A stretch of DNA of 64,000 nt, from positions 1-64,000 of the forward strand of contig NZ_JAANOY010000005.1 of the NCBI RefSeq assembly GCF_011320095.1, read 5' to 3'. The stretch's first letter is position 1, and each line of letters starts with the position of its first letter. Both the position numbers and the translations under genes were made by a program. Below the pieces are notes generated by a model. The model worked only from the letters and a program-made list of their open reading frames with translations, made no database searches and was not told the origin of the DNA. Shown here piece by piece: positions 28,024-37,002 of the stretch. This DNA comes from Cognatiluteimonas telluris. Its GTDB lineage: Bacteria; Pseudomonadota; Gammaproteobacteria; Xanthomonadales; Xanthomonadaceae.

Positions 28024-28036
28024 GTTATATTGTAAC
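28024..28036 (-). promoter_or_regulatory. Probable Zur operator with overlapping -10, merC-like gene
   Basis: GTTATATTGTAAC on the plus strand, a 5-3-5 palindrome with one mismatch, matching the GTTAT-N3-ATAAC form of gammaproteobacterial Zur sites. On the minus strand the promoter hexamer TACAAT occupies 28034-28029 and the ATG begins at 28021, so repressor binding would mask both the -10 box and the start codon. The Zur assignment is by consensus and by proximity to the zur gene. Confidence 0.7.
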
Positions 28037-28066
28037 ACTCGACCGCCGCGATTCCGGTGTGAAGGC

Positions 28067-28873
28067 TCAGGCGTCGAAGACCACTTCCGGCGCGACATGC
28101 GCCGGATGCGAGCGCCGCACCACCGGCACCAACTGCGCCAGCAGCGCGCAACCGGCGAGCGTCCACACGATCAGCGCGCCGCTGGGCAGGTCCAGCACCG
28201 CCGACAGCACCAGTCCGGTGACATAACCCAGGGCGCCGACGATGTAGGCCGCGGCGAGCCGACCACGCCCACGCATCCCGGCCGTGGCCAACGCCGGCAC
28301 GATCAGGCTGGCGAACACCAGGTACACCCCGACCAGCTGCACCGAGGCGGTGATTGCCAGCGCGAACAAGCCGTAGAACAGCATCCCGGTCAGCCGCCCC
28401 TGCCGCAGCCACAGGAAGCCCAGCAGCACCACCGACAGCACTGCCGCCGGGATCAGCTGCGCATAGCTGACCCAGAGGATCTGCCCGACCAGCAGGTCCT
28501 TCAGGTGTTCGCCGCCCTGCGGGTTGTTGGCCAGCAGCAGCAGGCCACCGGTCGCCGCGAGCACGAACAGGGTGCCGATCAGCGGCTCCTGGTATTCGGG
28601 CCAGCGACGATCGGTCCACGACAGCAGCGCCGCACCCAGCAGCGCGGCGACCGCGGCCGCCAGTTGCACGGCGTACCCCTGGTCGCCGAAGCCGAGGAAC
28701 TGCGCGAGGATCACGCCGAGCCCGGCGATCTGGGCGATCGCAAGGTCGATGAAGATGATCCCGCGCGACAGCACCTGCTTGCCCAGCGGCACGTGCGTGG
28801 ACAGCACGATCAGTCCGGCGACGCAGGCCGGGCCGAGGATGGAGATGTCGAGGCCTTCCCAGTTGAGCGTCAC
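28067..28873 (-). CDS. znuB: Zinc/manganese ABC transporter permease
   Basis: The inner-membrane subunit of a metal importer, 268 residues with 8-9 transmembrane segments. Characteristic regions are LGKQVLSRGIIFIDLAIAQI, GQILWVSYAQLIP and VYLVFASLIVPALAT, matching the ABC-3 family (ZnuB/TroC/MntB). The GTG start at 28873 overlaps the znuA TGA in a GTGA tetranucleotide, so the two are coupled. A ZnuC-type ATPase is not present here; in most relatives it lies next to the permease. Regulation is probably through the porin promoter upstream. Confidence 0.9.
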   Translation of the reverse strand: MTLNWEGLDISILGPACVAGLIVLSTHVPLGKQVLSRGIIFIDLAIAQIAGLGVILAQFLGFGDQGYAVQLAAAVAALLGAALLSWTDRRWPEYQEPLIGTLFVLAATGGLLLLANNPQGGEHLKDLLVGQILWVSYAQLIPAAVLSVVLLGFLWLRQGRLTGMLFYGLFALAITASVQLVGVYLVFASLIVPALATAGMRGRGRLAAAYIVGALGYVTGLVLSAVLDLPSGALIVWTLAGCALLAQLVPVVRRSHPAHVAPEVVFDA

Positions 28874-29790
28874 TTCGCCGCTCCCGCATGGGTCGCCGCG
28901 AGCAGCTTGGCGATCGTCGAATCGAACAGGCCGAACAGATCCTTCGACTGCGCGTCGCCGCCCACGGTGAAGGGCAACGTCACCGCCGGCACGCCGGTGC
29001 GCTCGCTCAGCCATTCGGCGGGCTTGCGGTCCTGGTAGGCGGCGTTGACGATCGCCAGCGTGTTGCTGGCCTTGGTGGTGGCGATCAGGCTCGACATGTG
29101 CGCCGCGGTCGGCGGCACGCTCGGCTTGGGTTCCAGCGCGCCGATCTCCTGCATGCCGAGCCAATCCCACAGGTATACCCAGCTGACGTGGTGCACGACG
29201 ACCTTGCGTCCGCGCAGCGGCGCGGCCTGCGCCTTCCACTTGGTCATGGCCGCCAGCCAGCGCTTGTCGAAGTCGTCCAGCCGCTGCTGGTAGGTGGCGG
29301 CATTGGCCGGATCCATCTGCGCGAGGCGGGCTTCGAGCGCCTTGGAAATCACGTAGATGCGGCGCGGATCCATCTGCACGTGCGGATTGCCGTCGGGGTG
29401 GACGTCGCCGTTGGCGCGATCGACCGCGGACGGCTTCTCCAGCAGCTTGACCTGCGAATCGGCCATGAAATAGCCCGGTGTGCCCGGCGCGATGTTGGTA
29501 TTGCCGGCCTGGCGGATCAGCATCGGTAGCCAGCCGATCTCGAGCTCGGCGCCGGTGCAGACGACGAGGTCGGCCGAGCGCACCTGCGCGATCAGGCTCG
29601 GCCGCGCTTCGACCACATGCACGTCCTGCAGTGCGGACGTGGCGACCTTGACGTCGACCTTGTCGCCGGCGATCTCATGCACCAGCGAACCCCACTCGGG
29701 CTCGCAGGCAAACACCTTGAGTTGCGCATGCGCCGGGGCGGAGAAAACGCCGGCGGCAAGCAGCAGCGCGGGGATGGCGAAGAGCTTCAT
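28870..29790 (-). CDS. znuA: Zinc ABC transporter periplasmic binding protein
   Basis: The 306-residue binding protein of a zinc importer, exported by MKLFAIPALLLAAGVFSAPA. Metal-site histidines of the ZnuA/TroA fold are seen at His58 (LQDVHVVEARPS), His137 in GNPHVQMDP, His200-His201 in VVVHHVSWVYLW, and a C-terminal acidic-loop Asp. The usual long His-rich loop between strands is short here (NGDVHPDGNPH, His131). It overlaps znuB and lies 78 nt after the outer-membrane porin, presumably in one transcript under the Zur site at 31343-31355. Confidence 0.92.
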   Translation of the reverse strand: MKLFAIPALLLAAGVFSAPAHAQLKVFACEPEWGSLVHEIAGDKVDVKVATSALQDVHVVEARPSLIAQVRSADLVVCTGAELEIGWLPMLIRQAGNTNIAPGTPGYFMADSQVKLLEKPSAVDRANGDVHPDGNPHVQMDPRRIYVISKALEARLAQMDPANAATYQQRLDDFDKRWLAAMTKWKAQAAPLRGRKVVVHHVSWVYLWDWLGMQEIGALEPKPSVPPTAAHMSSLIATTKASNTLAIVNAAYQDRKPAEWLSERTGVPAVTLPFTVGGDAQSKDLFGLFDSTIAKLLAATHAGAAK

Positions 29791-29840
29791 TTCATTACCT
29801 CGTCTCGCGAATCGAATCTGGTTGGTCGTTTGCTTTCGTC

Positions 29841-29861
29841 AGTCCCGCCTGCGCGGGAGCG
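29841..29861. repeat. Short palindrome, family E, between porin and znuA
   Basis: CCCGCCTGCGCGGGAGC, a short palindrome of the same type as 44028-44052 and 54604-54625. In this position it may act as an intercistronic stem-loop tuning znuA versus porin levels. Confidence 0.7.
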
Positions 29862-29868
29862 AAGCGCC

Positions 29869-31320
29869 CTAGAACTTGTGCGCCCCGTGCGCACCGATCG
29901 CGGTCTGGTATTGCAACGTCACCGCATTGTCACTGTCGACGGGGTTGGGCTTGTCGTGGCTCAGCTGCAGGCGCACCAGGCTGAACTCGCTGTTGCGCCA
30001 GGTGATCTCCGCGCTGTGGCGATAGGGATCGAAGCCATCGTTACCCGCGACGAAAGGATTGCCGTCATCCGACCACAGCCGGTCGTAGCGGTAGCCGATG
30101 TCCCAGCTGCGGTTGAGGCGATAGACGCTTTCCAGGTAGGCGCCGCGGCGCTGCCCGTTCCACAGCGTGCTCACCGACGGATCGGTCGGATCGGCGAAGG
30201 CGCCATCGCGGTTGTCGACGAAATACTCGCCGCGCAGGGTCATGCCGCCATCCTTGGTATTGCCGTTGGGCGCCCACTTCCAGGTGCCGTCGGCGATGTA
30301 GAGCGTGGTGTCGCCAGTAAAGCCATCCTCGGCGCCGGCCGCCTGCGTGCGCAGCATCGACACGCCCGCCAGCCACGAATTGTTGGTGCCCACGTCGCCG
30401 CCGACGTGGGCGAACAGCGTGCGCGCACCGATGCCGCCGTCCTGCGCGCCGCCACTGGGATAGTTCGCACCGCGGAACATCTCGCCGCCCAGCTCCAGGA
30501 ACATCGACGTCGGCGCGACCCAGCGCAGCTGCACGCCATCGTCGCCGTACTGGTTGCCGAGGAACGCCTGGTAGGGCAGCGGGCGATCGAAGAAGTTGTC
30601 GGTATGCGCGTGGTGGCTGTTGAGGTAGCCGATGTTGGAATAGAAGCGGCCGGCGCGGACGCTGAGGTTGTCCGGCAGCGAGGTCGTCTCGATGAACGCT
30701 TCCTCGACGCCGACGTGATCCGCGCCGTCCTCGCTCTCGGCGGTGAAGGTCAGCTGGCCGAAGAATTTGTCGTCGATGTTGGACGCCAGCGACAGTTCGC
30801 TTTCGCCCAGTGAAATGCCCTTGGCGCTCGGCGCGCCCTCACCGGCCAGCGGAAAGCCGGTGCGCTGGTAGCCCGCCGGATCCAGCGAGTGGTGCGAGTA
30901 ACTGCCGTTGAGGATGACGCTGATCGCGGGGTTGAAGGCGTTGGCATTGCTGTCGCCACCGCCCGCGGACGGCGCGGCGACCTGGGCGGTGTCACTGGCG
31001 GCCGCGTCCTGCGGACTGGCGGCAAGCGCATCGAGTTCGGCGGCGGTGGAATCGGATCCGGTGGTCTCGGATCCGCTGGTGTCGCCAGCCGGCGCCGTTG
31101 CCGCCACGGCGCTGGCGGCGGCCTCCTCGCTGCCTGCGGCCGGGGCCTGGACGACCGTGACGGCCCCCGCCTTCATCGACTCCAGCTCGGTCTGCAAGGC
31201 CTGGACCTGGGCTTCCAGCGCCGCGATCCGTTGCGCCTCGGTGCGGGCCGGAGCACCGGCGGCGTAGACGGGGGATGCCAGTGCCGACAGTAGGCACAGG
31301 CCAAGCACGGTTCTCTTCAT
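29869..31320 (-). CDS. Outer-membrane porin, zinc locus, coiled-coil N-terminus
   Basis: A 483-residue outer-membrane beta-barrel protein. The signal peptide is MKRTVLGLCLLSALASPVYA, followed by a short coiled coil (AQRIAALEAQVQALQTELES) as in trimeric porins of the OprP/DcaP type, an Ala/Ser-rich linker, then alternating aromatic strands up to the C-terminal HGAHKF, ending in Phe. A His-rich loop with LNSHHAHTDNFFDRP suggests metal coordination at the pore. It heads the porin-znuA-znuB operon with a Zur-type palindrome 22 nt before its ATG. The function as a zinc porin is inferred from context. Confidence 0.85.
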   Translation of the reverse strand: MKRTVLGLCLLSALASPVYAAGAPARTEAQRIAALEAQVQALQTELESMKAGAVTVVQAPAAGSEEAAASAVAATAPAGDTSGSETTGSDSTAAELDALAASPQDAAASDTAQVAAPSAGGGDSNANAFNPAISVILNGSYSHHSLDPAGYQRTGFPLAGEGAPSAKGISLGESELSLASNIDDKFFGQLTFTAESEDGADHVGVEEAFIETTSLPDNLSVRAGRFYSNIGYLNSHHAHTDNFFDRPLPYQAFLGNQYGDDGVQLRWVAPTSMFLELGGEMFRGANYPSGGAQDGGIGARTLFAHVGGDVGTNNSWLAGVSMLRTQAAGAEDGFTGDTTLYIADGTWKWAPNGNTKDGGMTLRGEYFVDNRDGAFADPTDPSVSTLWNGQRRGAYLESVYRLNRSWDIGYRYDRLWSDDGNPFVAGNDGFDPYRHSAEITWRNSEFSLVRLQLSHDKPNPVDSDNAVTLQYQTAIGAHGAHKF

Positions 31321-31342
31321 CGGGCCGGATCCATTCAGGAAG

Positions 31343-31355
31343 GTTATAACATAAC
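31343..31355 (-). promoter_or_regulatory. Zur operator upstream of the porin gene
   Basis: GTTATAACATAAC, a perfect 5-3-5 palindrome (GTTAT/ATAAC), 22 nt upstream of the porin ATG. It fits the Zur consensus seen before zinc-uptake genes in gammaproteobacteria. The same short element, with one mismatch, recurs at the merC-like gene. The regulator gene lies 340 nt further upstream. Confidence 0.78.
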
Positions 31356-31467
31356 ACCCAAGAACGCCGCGCTCCACATGACCAATGGCACCCGTGCCGT
31401 GGGCCAGGACCGTAAACGCCTGGCGGAAACGGGCATCCTGCGGGCTTCTTCGATCATTGGCGCAGAG

Positions 31468-31653
31468 CCCCGGGTGCGCTGCGCTTACCCGGGCTACGCA
31501 GCCCAGCGGCAGTGGGCGGGGATGACCCGACGGCTCAGGAACGTAGCCGGGGTGAGCAAAGCGCACCGGGGAGCGCCGGGCGGAAATCGGCACCGGCGGG
31601 CTTCTCCGTCATTGGCGGAAAGCCCCGGGTGCGCTGCGCTTACCCGGGCTACG
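31468..31653. repeat. Three family-B palindromes between zur and the porin
   Basis: Copies at 31468-31498, 31542-31573 (inverted) and 31622-31653 with the core GTGCGCTGCGCTTACCCGGG. They are separated by short unique segments and occupy most of the 378-nt gap 31321-31698. No coding frame there looks real. Tandem palindromes like these can insulate neighbouring operons. Confidence 0.8.
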
Positions 31654-31698
31654 TTCGCCGACGTGCTGCGGCGATGGGAACGCCGCGAGCCGGACGGT

Positions 31699-32181
31699 TC
31701 AGCCGCTGCAGCGCGCGCACAGGCCGTGGACTTCTAGCGTCTGCGCCTGCGGCACGAAGCCCAACGCGCGGGCACGTTCGTCGAGTGCGGCGACGACCTG
31801 GGCGTCTTCGAGTTCGACCGCCGAATGGCAGCGATCGCAGATCAGGAACGGCACCGAATGCTGCGCGGTGCTCGGATGGTGGCAGGCGACGAAGGCGTTC
31901 ACCGATTCGAGCTTGTGGATGAAGCCGTTGGCCAGCAGGAAGTCCAGCGCGCGATAGACGGTCGGCGGCGCAGCCGCGCCGGCACCCTCGCCATCGCGCA
32001 CCTGGTCGAGCAGGTCGTAGGCCTTGAGCGGCCGCCCAGCTTCCGCGATCAGGCCGAGCACGCGCGCGCGGATCGGCGTCAATCGCAGCCCGCGCTCCAG
32101 GCTCGCGCGCTCGACGGCCGCCACGAATCCGGAGGCGTCGTGGACGTGGTGCAGGGGATCGATGCAGGCGTGGCCTTTCAT
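31699..32181 (-). CDS. zur: Fur-family zinc uptake regulator
   Basis: A 160-residue Fur-type repressor. The winged helix lies around [20 protein letters not shown] and [20 protein letters not shown]. The structural zinc site has two CxxC pairs, CDRC (115-118) and CARC (155-158), with Cys100-His-His and His108 near the sensory site. The CxxC count and the location among znu genes point to Zur rather than Fur or PerR. The ATG at 32181 was chosen; in-frame codons upstream are not conserved. Two probable target sites lie at 31343-31355 and 28024-28036. Confidence 0.93.
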   Translation of the reverse strand: MKGHACIDPLHHVHDASGFVAAVERASLERGLRLTPIRARVLGLIAEAGRPLKAYDLLDQVRDGEGAGAAAPPTVYRALDFLLANGFIHKLESVNAFVACHHPSTAQHSVPFLICDRCHSAVELEDAQVVAALDERARALGFVPQAQTLEVHGLCARCSG

Positions 32182-32400
32182 GCAGCGATGATGGTGTTTG
32201 GCGTACCCAGACTCAAGCGCCGGTTGCCTTTTCTGCGGCAAATCCCGCAAAACGTGGTTGCCGGCGGGTTTGCGATGCGCGTCCGTTCATCGAACACAGC
32301 ATCGTCCCGCGCAAGGCTGCATGGCGCCGGAGTTCAATCCGGGAAAATCGACCCGGCGCGATCTGGCGGCATCAGGAATAAAGCGCGATCTCGAGCGCGA

Positions 32401-33801
32401 TCAACCTGGAATTCGCGCCAATGCCGCATCGATGCGCTTGAGCGCCTCGCCCTGCCCTGCGAGATAGACGGTCTGCGCGATGTCGGGGCTGACCTGGGTG
32501 CCGGTGATCGCCACCCGCAGCGGTTGCGCGACCTTGCCCATGCCCAGCCCCAGCGCTTCGGCGGTCGCGTGCAGGGCGGTGCTGACGTTTTCCGCGGTCC
32601 ATGCAGCCAGCTGCGCCAAGCGCCCGCGCGCATCGGCCAGCGGCGCCTGCGAGGCCGGCGTCAGGTGCTTGGCGACGGCGACTTCGTCGTAGGTCTGCAA
32701 CGGCTGGAACCACACCGCCGCGCGTTCGGCCATGTCCTTGAGCGTCTGCACGCGATCGCGCAGCGCGATGACGATGTCCGCAGGCGCCGGGCCCGCGGCC
32801 AGGTCGTAGCCGCAGTGCTGCAGGTGCCACACCAGGTGCCTGCCGACTTCGGCCGGGTCGTCGTTCTTCAGGTACTGCTGGTTGAGCCAGCCGAGCTTGG
32901 CCGGATCCAGCCGGGATGCTTTCGCGTTGACGTCCTTGAGGTCGAACAGGGACGTCATCTCGGCGATCGAGAATATCTCCTGGTCGCCATGCGACCAGCC
33001 CAGCCGCACCAGGTAATTGAGCAGCGCGTGCGGCAGGTAGCCGGCGTCGCGGTACTGCATGACGTCGGCCGCGCCGGTGCGCTTGGACAGCTTCGCGCCT
33101 TCGGGGTCGAGGATCATCGGCAGGTGCGCGAACTGCGGGACGTCAGCGCCCAGTGCGCGATAGATGTTGATCTGGCGCGGGGTGTTGTTGACGTGGTCAT
33201 CGCCGCGCACCACGTCGCTGATGCGCATGTCCAGGTCGTCGACGACGACCGCGAAGTTGTAGGTCGGATAGCCGTCGGAGCGGAAGATGACGAGATCGTC
33301 GAGCTCGCTGTTGGCGATCTCGATCCGGCCCTTGACCTTGTCGTCCCAGGCGACCGTGCCGTCGAGCGGATTGCGGAAGCGGATGACGCGATTCGGGTCG
33401 TCGCGGAACCCAGCGTTGGCATCGCGATACGCGCCGTTGTAGCGCGGCTTCTCGTTGGCGGCCATCGCCGCCTCGCGCATCGCCTCCAGCTCGGCTTTGG
33501 TCTCGTAGGCGTAGTAGGCATTGCCGGCGGCGACCATCTGCTCGGCGACTTCGCGGTAACGCGACAGGCGCTGGGTCTGGTAGACCGGGCCTTCGTCGTA
33601 ATCCAGCCCCAGCCATTCCATGGCCTGCAGGATGGCGTCGATCGCCGCCTGCGTGCTGCGCTCCTGGTCGGTGTCCTCGATCCGCAGGATGAACTGACCG
33701 CCGCGACGGCGCGCTTCCAGCCAGCAGTAAAGCGCCGTGCGCGCACCGCCGATATGCAGGTAGCCGGTAGGACTGGGCGCGAAACGGGTGCGGCAGGACA
33801 T
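32401..33801 (-). CDS. gltX: Glutamyl-tRNA synthetase
   Basis: Charges tRNA-Glu with glutamate in the cytoplasm. The 466-residue protein has the class I HIGH motif in [20 protein letters not shown] and the KMSKS-type loop in [11 protein letters not shown], with the discriminating regions [12 protein letters not shown] and [12 protein letters not shown]. The start at 33801 is [13 protein letters not shown], as usual. A GATAAAAT-type -10 lies about 25 nt upstream. It is divergent from lpxH. Confidence 0.97.
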   Translation of the reverse strand: MSCRTRFAPSPTGYLHIGGARTALYCWLEARRRGGQFILRIEDTDQERSTQAAIDAILQAMEWLGLDYDEGPVYQTQRLSRYREVAEQMVAAGNAYYAYETKAELEAMREAAMAANEKPRYNGAYRDANAGFRDDPNRVIRFRNPLDGTVAWDDKVKGRIEIANSELDDLVIFRSDGYPTYNFAVVVDDLDMRISDVVRGDDHVNNTPRQINIYRALGADVPQFAHLPMILDPEGAKLSKRTGAADVMQYRDAGYLPHALLNYLVRLGWSHGDQEIFSIAEMTSLFDLKDVNAKASRLDPAKLGWLNQQYLKNDDPAEVGRHLVWHLQHCGYDLAAGPAPADIVIALRDRVQTLKDMAERAAVWFQPLQTYDEVAVAKHLTPASQAPLADARGRLAQLAAWTAENVSTALHATAEALGLGMGKVAQPLRVAITGTQVSPDIAQTVYLAGQGEALKRIDAALARIPG

Positions 33802-33820
33802 GCGGTGGGATCCGTCAAAA

Positions 33821-33833
33821 CGCGGATTTTATC
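33821..33833 (-). promoter_or_regulatory. Probable gltX -10 region
   Basis: On the minus strand this reads GATAAAATCCGCG, giving a TAAAAT-type -10 hexamer about 25 nt before the gltX ATG. The same 12-mer GCGGATTTTATC recurs at 57045-57056, upstream of the aminotransferase gene. No convincing -35 was seen. Confidence 0.5.
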
Positions 33834-33885
33834 GCAGGAAGCGGCGGCGGCCGCGGTGGCCGGCAATCGCGGCCGGCGACCGCTT

Positions 33886-33891
33886 TACAAT
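33886..33891 (+). promoter_or_regulatory. TACAAT hexamer 6 nt before lpxH
   Basis: TACAAT at 33886-33891 is followed by GGAGCG and then the ATG at 33898. If it is the -10 box, transcription would begin at or next to the start codon. GGAG could equally act as a ribosome site if initiation is further upstream. Confidence 0.45.
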
Positions 33892-33897
33892 GGAGCG

Positions 33898-34617
33898 ATG
33901 ACGACGCTTTTCATTTCGGACCTGCACCTGGACTCCGAACGTCCGCAGATCACCGAGTTGTTCGGTCGCTTCATCGATGACGAGGGGCATTCGGCCGAGG
34001 CGTTGTACATCCTGGGCGACCTGTTCGAAGCCTGGGTGGGTGACGACGATCCCTCGCAGGCCGGGGAATTGGTCGCAGGCAAGCTGCGCGGCCTGGCCGA
34101 TGCCGGGGTGCCGGTGTACTTCATGCGCGGCAACCGCGACTTCCTGCTCGGTGATGCCTACGCGCGTCGCGCCGGGATGACGATCCTCAACGATCCCGCC
34201 GTCGTGACGCTGCATGGCACGCCCACGTTGCTGATGCACGGCGACACCTTGTGCAGCGACGATGTGGCCTACCAGCAGTTCCGCGCACAGACACGCGATC
34301 CGGCGTGGCAGCAGCAGTTCCTGGCCCAGCCCTTGCCCGCGCGGCTGGCGTTCGCACAACAGGCACGCGCGGCGAGCCAGGGGCGACAGTCGGAACTGAA
34401 GGCGCAGGGCGCGATGGACGCGATCACGGATGTCACCCAGGACACGGTCGAAGCGACGTTCGCGCGCTTTGGCGTGGATCGGATCATCCACGGCCACACG
34501 CATCGTCCAGCGGTGCATGCGCACCGGGGCGGGACGCGGATCGTGCTGGGGGACTGGTATGAACAGGGCTCGGTGTTGCGGGTCGATGCGGATGGCGCAC
34601 GGTTGTCGTCGCTCTAG
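33898..34617 (+). CDS. lpxH: UDP-2,3-diacylglucosamine diphosphatase
   Basis: Cleaves UDP-2,3-diacylglucosamine to lipid X and UMP in lipid A synthesis, at the inner face of the inner membrane. The calcineurin-like two-metal site is visible as ISDLHL (Asp8, His10), [37 protein letters not shown] and IIHGHTHRP. The 239-residue length matches LpxH rather than LpxI. It starts at ATG 33898 with GGAGCG between it and a TACAAT hexamer. It is divergent from gltX. Confidence 0.96.
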   Translation: MTTLFISDLHLDSERPQITELFGRFIDDEGHSAEALYILGDLFEAWVGDDDPSQAGELVAGKLRGLADAGVPVYFMRGNRDFLLGDAYARRAGMTILNDPAVVTLHGTPTLLMHGDTLCSDDVAYQQFRAQTRDPAWQQQFLAQPLPARLAFAQQARAASQGRQSELKAQGAMDAITDVTQDTVEATFARFGVDRIIHGHTHRPAVHAHRGGTRIVLGDWYEQGSVLRVDADGARLSSL

Positions 34618-34670
34618 CGTCCATGGTTCGCAGGCCCGGATCGCGACCCTGCCGTGCAACAGCGCCCGTC

Positions 34671-35471
34671 CTAGCCCAACCCTTCCAGCATCTCCAGCTC
34701 ACCCGCGTCGAAGCCCGCTGCAAGCCGGGCATCGCGATTGAATGGCCCACGCAGGCTTCCATGGGCGTACTCGTCCAGTAATTGCCGGAACCGCACGCTG
34801 GGGTCGACGCCGGCGCATTCGCAATACCAGCGGAACCAATGCGAGCCCGCAGCGACATGGGCGACTTCCTCGCGCAGGATGAGCTCGAGGATGCCGGCGG
34901 TCTGCTCGTCGCCGAGGGCGCGAAGCTTGAGGATCATCGCCGGGGTGACGTCCAGCCCGCGCGCTTCGAGCACGCGCGGCACCAGCGCCATCCGCGCCAG
35001 GCCGTCATGCGCGGTTTTTTCGGCCATCTCCCAGAGGCCGTTGTGGGCATCGAAGTCGCCGTACCCATGGCCGAAATCACCCAGGCGCGCGCGCAGCAGC
35101 TGGAAATGCCGGGCTTCGTCGGCGGCGACGCCGACCCAGTCGGCAAGGAACCGTTCCGGCAGGCCGCGGAAGCGGTACACGGCGTCCCAGGCCAGATCGA
35201 TCGCATTGAGTTCGATGTGCGCGATCGAATGGATGAACGCCGCGCGGCCTTGCGGCGAGCCAAGGCCGCGCTTGGACAGCTCGCGCGGATGCACCAGGCG
35301 CGGCAGTGCCGGCCGACCGGGCATGCGGATGGGCTCGGGAAGCGGATCGTCGACGCCAACCGCCAGCGCACCGCGCGCATATGCGTCGGCGGCGGCGAAC
35401 GTCAGCGCGATCTTGTCATCAGGTGCCGAAGCCGACAGGCAGGCATGGGCAGCGGCGTAGAGGGAGTCCAC
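34671..35471 (-). CDS. DUF455 ferritin-like protein
   Basis: A 266-residue cytoplasmic protein of the DUF455 family, a di-iron ferritin-like four-helix fold of unknown enzymatic role. Metal-binding E-x-x-H patterns are seen in AHIELNAIDLAWDAVYRF, DEARHFQLLRARLGDFG and LREEVAHVAAGSHWFRW. The GTG at 35471 (GTGGACTCCCTC) is the probable start; a TTG nine bases earlier is also in frame. It follows purF on the same strand, 41 nt downstream, and could be in that transcript. Confidence 0.85.
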   Translation of the reverse strand: MDSLYAAAHACLSASAPDDKIALTFAAADAYARGALAVGVDDPLPEPIRMPGRPALPRLVHPRELSKRGLGSPQGRAAFIHSIAHIELNAIDLAWDAVYRFRGLPERFLADWVGVAADEARHFQLLRARLGDFGHGYGDFDAHNGLWEMAEKTAHDGLARMALVPRVLEARGLDVTPAMILKLRALGDEQTAGILELILREEVAHVAAGSHWFRWYCECAGVDPSVRFRQLLDEYAHGSLRGPFNRDARLAAGFDAGELEMLEGLG

Positions 35472-35512
35472 GGATTGCAAAGGGTGCCGTCGGTTGCGCG
35501 CTCCCGCTGCGA

Positions 35513-36982
35513 CTACGACGCGCGCCGGGTCTTCTTCGCCTCGTCCGACCGCAGCTGCTGGATGCGCTCGAAGTAGCCCGGCTCGATCCCGGTCACGTAT
35601 TCGCCGTCGAAGCAGGAGGAGTCGAAGCGCTCGATCAGTTTCTTCGGGCCCGACACCGCGTCCTCCAGGTCCTTGAGGTCCTGGTAGATCAGCCAGTCGC
35701 AGCCGAGGATCTGCTGGATTTCGTCCTCGCTGCGGCCGTGCGCGACCAGCTCGTCGACCGACGGCATGTCGATGCCGTAGATGTTGGGGTGGCGCACCGG
35801 CGGCGCCGCGGAGGCCAGGTACACCTTCTTGGCGCCGGCGTCGCGCGCCATCTGCACGATCTGCCTGGACGTCGTGCCGCGGACGATGGAGTCGTCGACC
35901 AGCAGCACCACCCGGCCCTTGAACTCCAGCGGGATCGGATTGAGCTTGCGCTTGACCGACGCGGCGCGTTCGCCCTGCCCCGGCATGATGAACGTGCGGC
36001 CGACGTAGCGGTTCTTGATGAAGCCCTCTCGGTACTTCACGCCCAGCACGTTGGCGATCTCGAGCGCGGCGTCGCGCGAGGTGTCGGGGATCGGTATGAC
36101 GACGTCGATGTCGTGGTCCGGGCGCAGGCGCAAGATCTTCTCGCCGAGCTTGACGCCCATGCGCATGCGCGCCTTGTGCACCGAGATGTCGTCCATCATC
36201 GAATCCGGACGCGCGAAATAGACGTACTCGAAGATGCACGGCGCGTGCTGCTGCGGCTGCGCGCACATCTGCGCGAACAGCTCGCCGCGCGCGGTGGCGA
36301 CGATGCCCTCGCCCGGCTCGACGTCGCGCACGCGCTCGAAGCCAAGGATGTCCAGCGCGACGGATTCCGATGCCACCGCGTATTCGTCGCCATTGGGCGT
36401 GCTGCGCTTGCCAAGCACCAGCGGGCGGATCCCATGCGGATCGCGGAACGCGACCAAGCCGAGTCCAAGCACGGTGCACACCACCGCGTAACCGCCCTTG
36501 GCGCGGCGGTTGACGCCTTCGATGGCGCGAAAGGCGGCTTCCGGACTCAGCGTCTTCTGGGTATCGAGCTCGTGGGCGAAGACATTCAGCAGCACTTCCG
36601 AATCGGACTCGGTGTTGACGTTGCGCCGGTCCTGCTCGAACACCTCGCGCCGCAGCGCGTCGGTATTGATCAGGTTGCCGTTATGCGCGAGCGCGATCCC
36701 GTAGGGCGAATTGACGTAGAAAGGCTGCGCTTCGTCCGACCCCTCGCTACCGGCGGTGGGGTAGCGGCAGTGGGCGATGCCGACACGCCCGGGCAGCAGG
36801 CTCATCGCTTTGCTGTCGAAGACGTCGCGCACCAGGCCGTTGCCCTTCTGCACGTGCAGGTGCGCGCGGTCGGCGGTGGCGATCCCGGCCGCGTCCTGGC
36901 CGCGGTGCTGCAGCACGGTGAGGCCGTCGTACAGCGCCGCCGCGACGTCGGTGTTGCCTGCAATGCCGATGATGCCGCACAT
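35513..36982 (-). CDS. purF: Amidophosphoribosyltransferase
   Basis: Commits PRPP to purine synthesis by making 5-phosphoribosylamine. The N-terminal class II glutaminase begins [20 protein letters not shown] with catalytic Cys at position 2, and the C-terminal phosphoribosyltransferase has [20 protein letters not shown]. The 489 residues match the E. coli type. It lies after cvpA, as in many gammaproteobacteria (cvpA-purF), in the order dedD-cvpA-purF on the minus strand. Confidence 0.97.
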   Translation of the reverse strand: MCGIIGIAGNTDVAAALYDGLTVLQHRGQDAAGIATADRAHLHVQKGNGLVRDVFDSKAMSLLPGRVGIAHCRYPTAGSEGSDEAQPFYVNSPYGIALAHNGNLINTDALRREVFEQDRRNVNTESDSEVLLNVFAHELDTQKTLSPEAAFRAIEGVNRRAKGGYAVVCTVLGLGLVAFRDPHGIRPLVLGKRSTPNGDEYAVASESVALDILGFERVRDVEPGEGIVATARGELFAQMCAQPQQHAPCIFEYVYFARPDSMMDDISVHKARMRMGVKLGEKILRLRPDHDIDVVIPIPDTSRDAALEIANVLGVKYREGFIKNRYVGRTFIMPGQGERAASVKRKLNPIPLEFKGRVVLLVDDSIVRGTTSRQIVQMARDAGAKKVYLASAAPPVRHPNIYGIDMPSVDELVAHGRSEDEIQQILGCDWLIYQDLKDLEDAVSGPKKLIERFDSSCFDGEYVTGIEPGYFERIQQLRSDEAKKTRRAS

Positions 36983-37002
36983 GTCGCTGCTCCGGGGACG
37001 CC

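Noticed and set aside
31468-31653. Three similar repeats considered as a CRISPR array
   Set aside because: The repeats are palindromes in alternating orientation with irregular spacing, and no cas genes are nearby.
31825-33897. Upstream extension of the lpxH frame, 690 codons
   Set aside because: It is antisense to zur and gltX. lpxH motifs begin exactly at the ATG at 33898.
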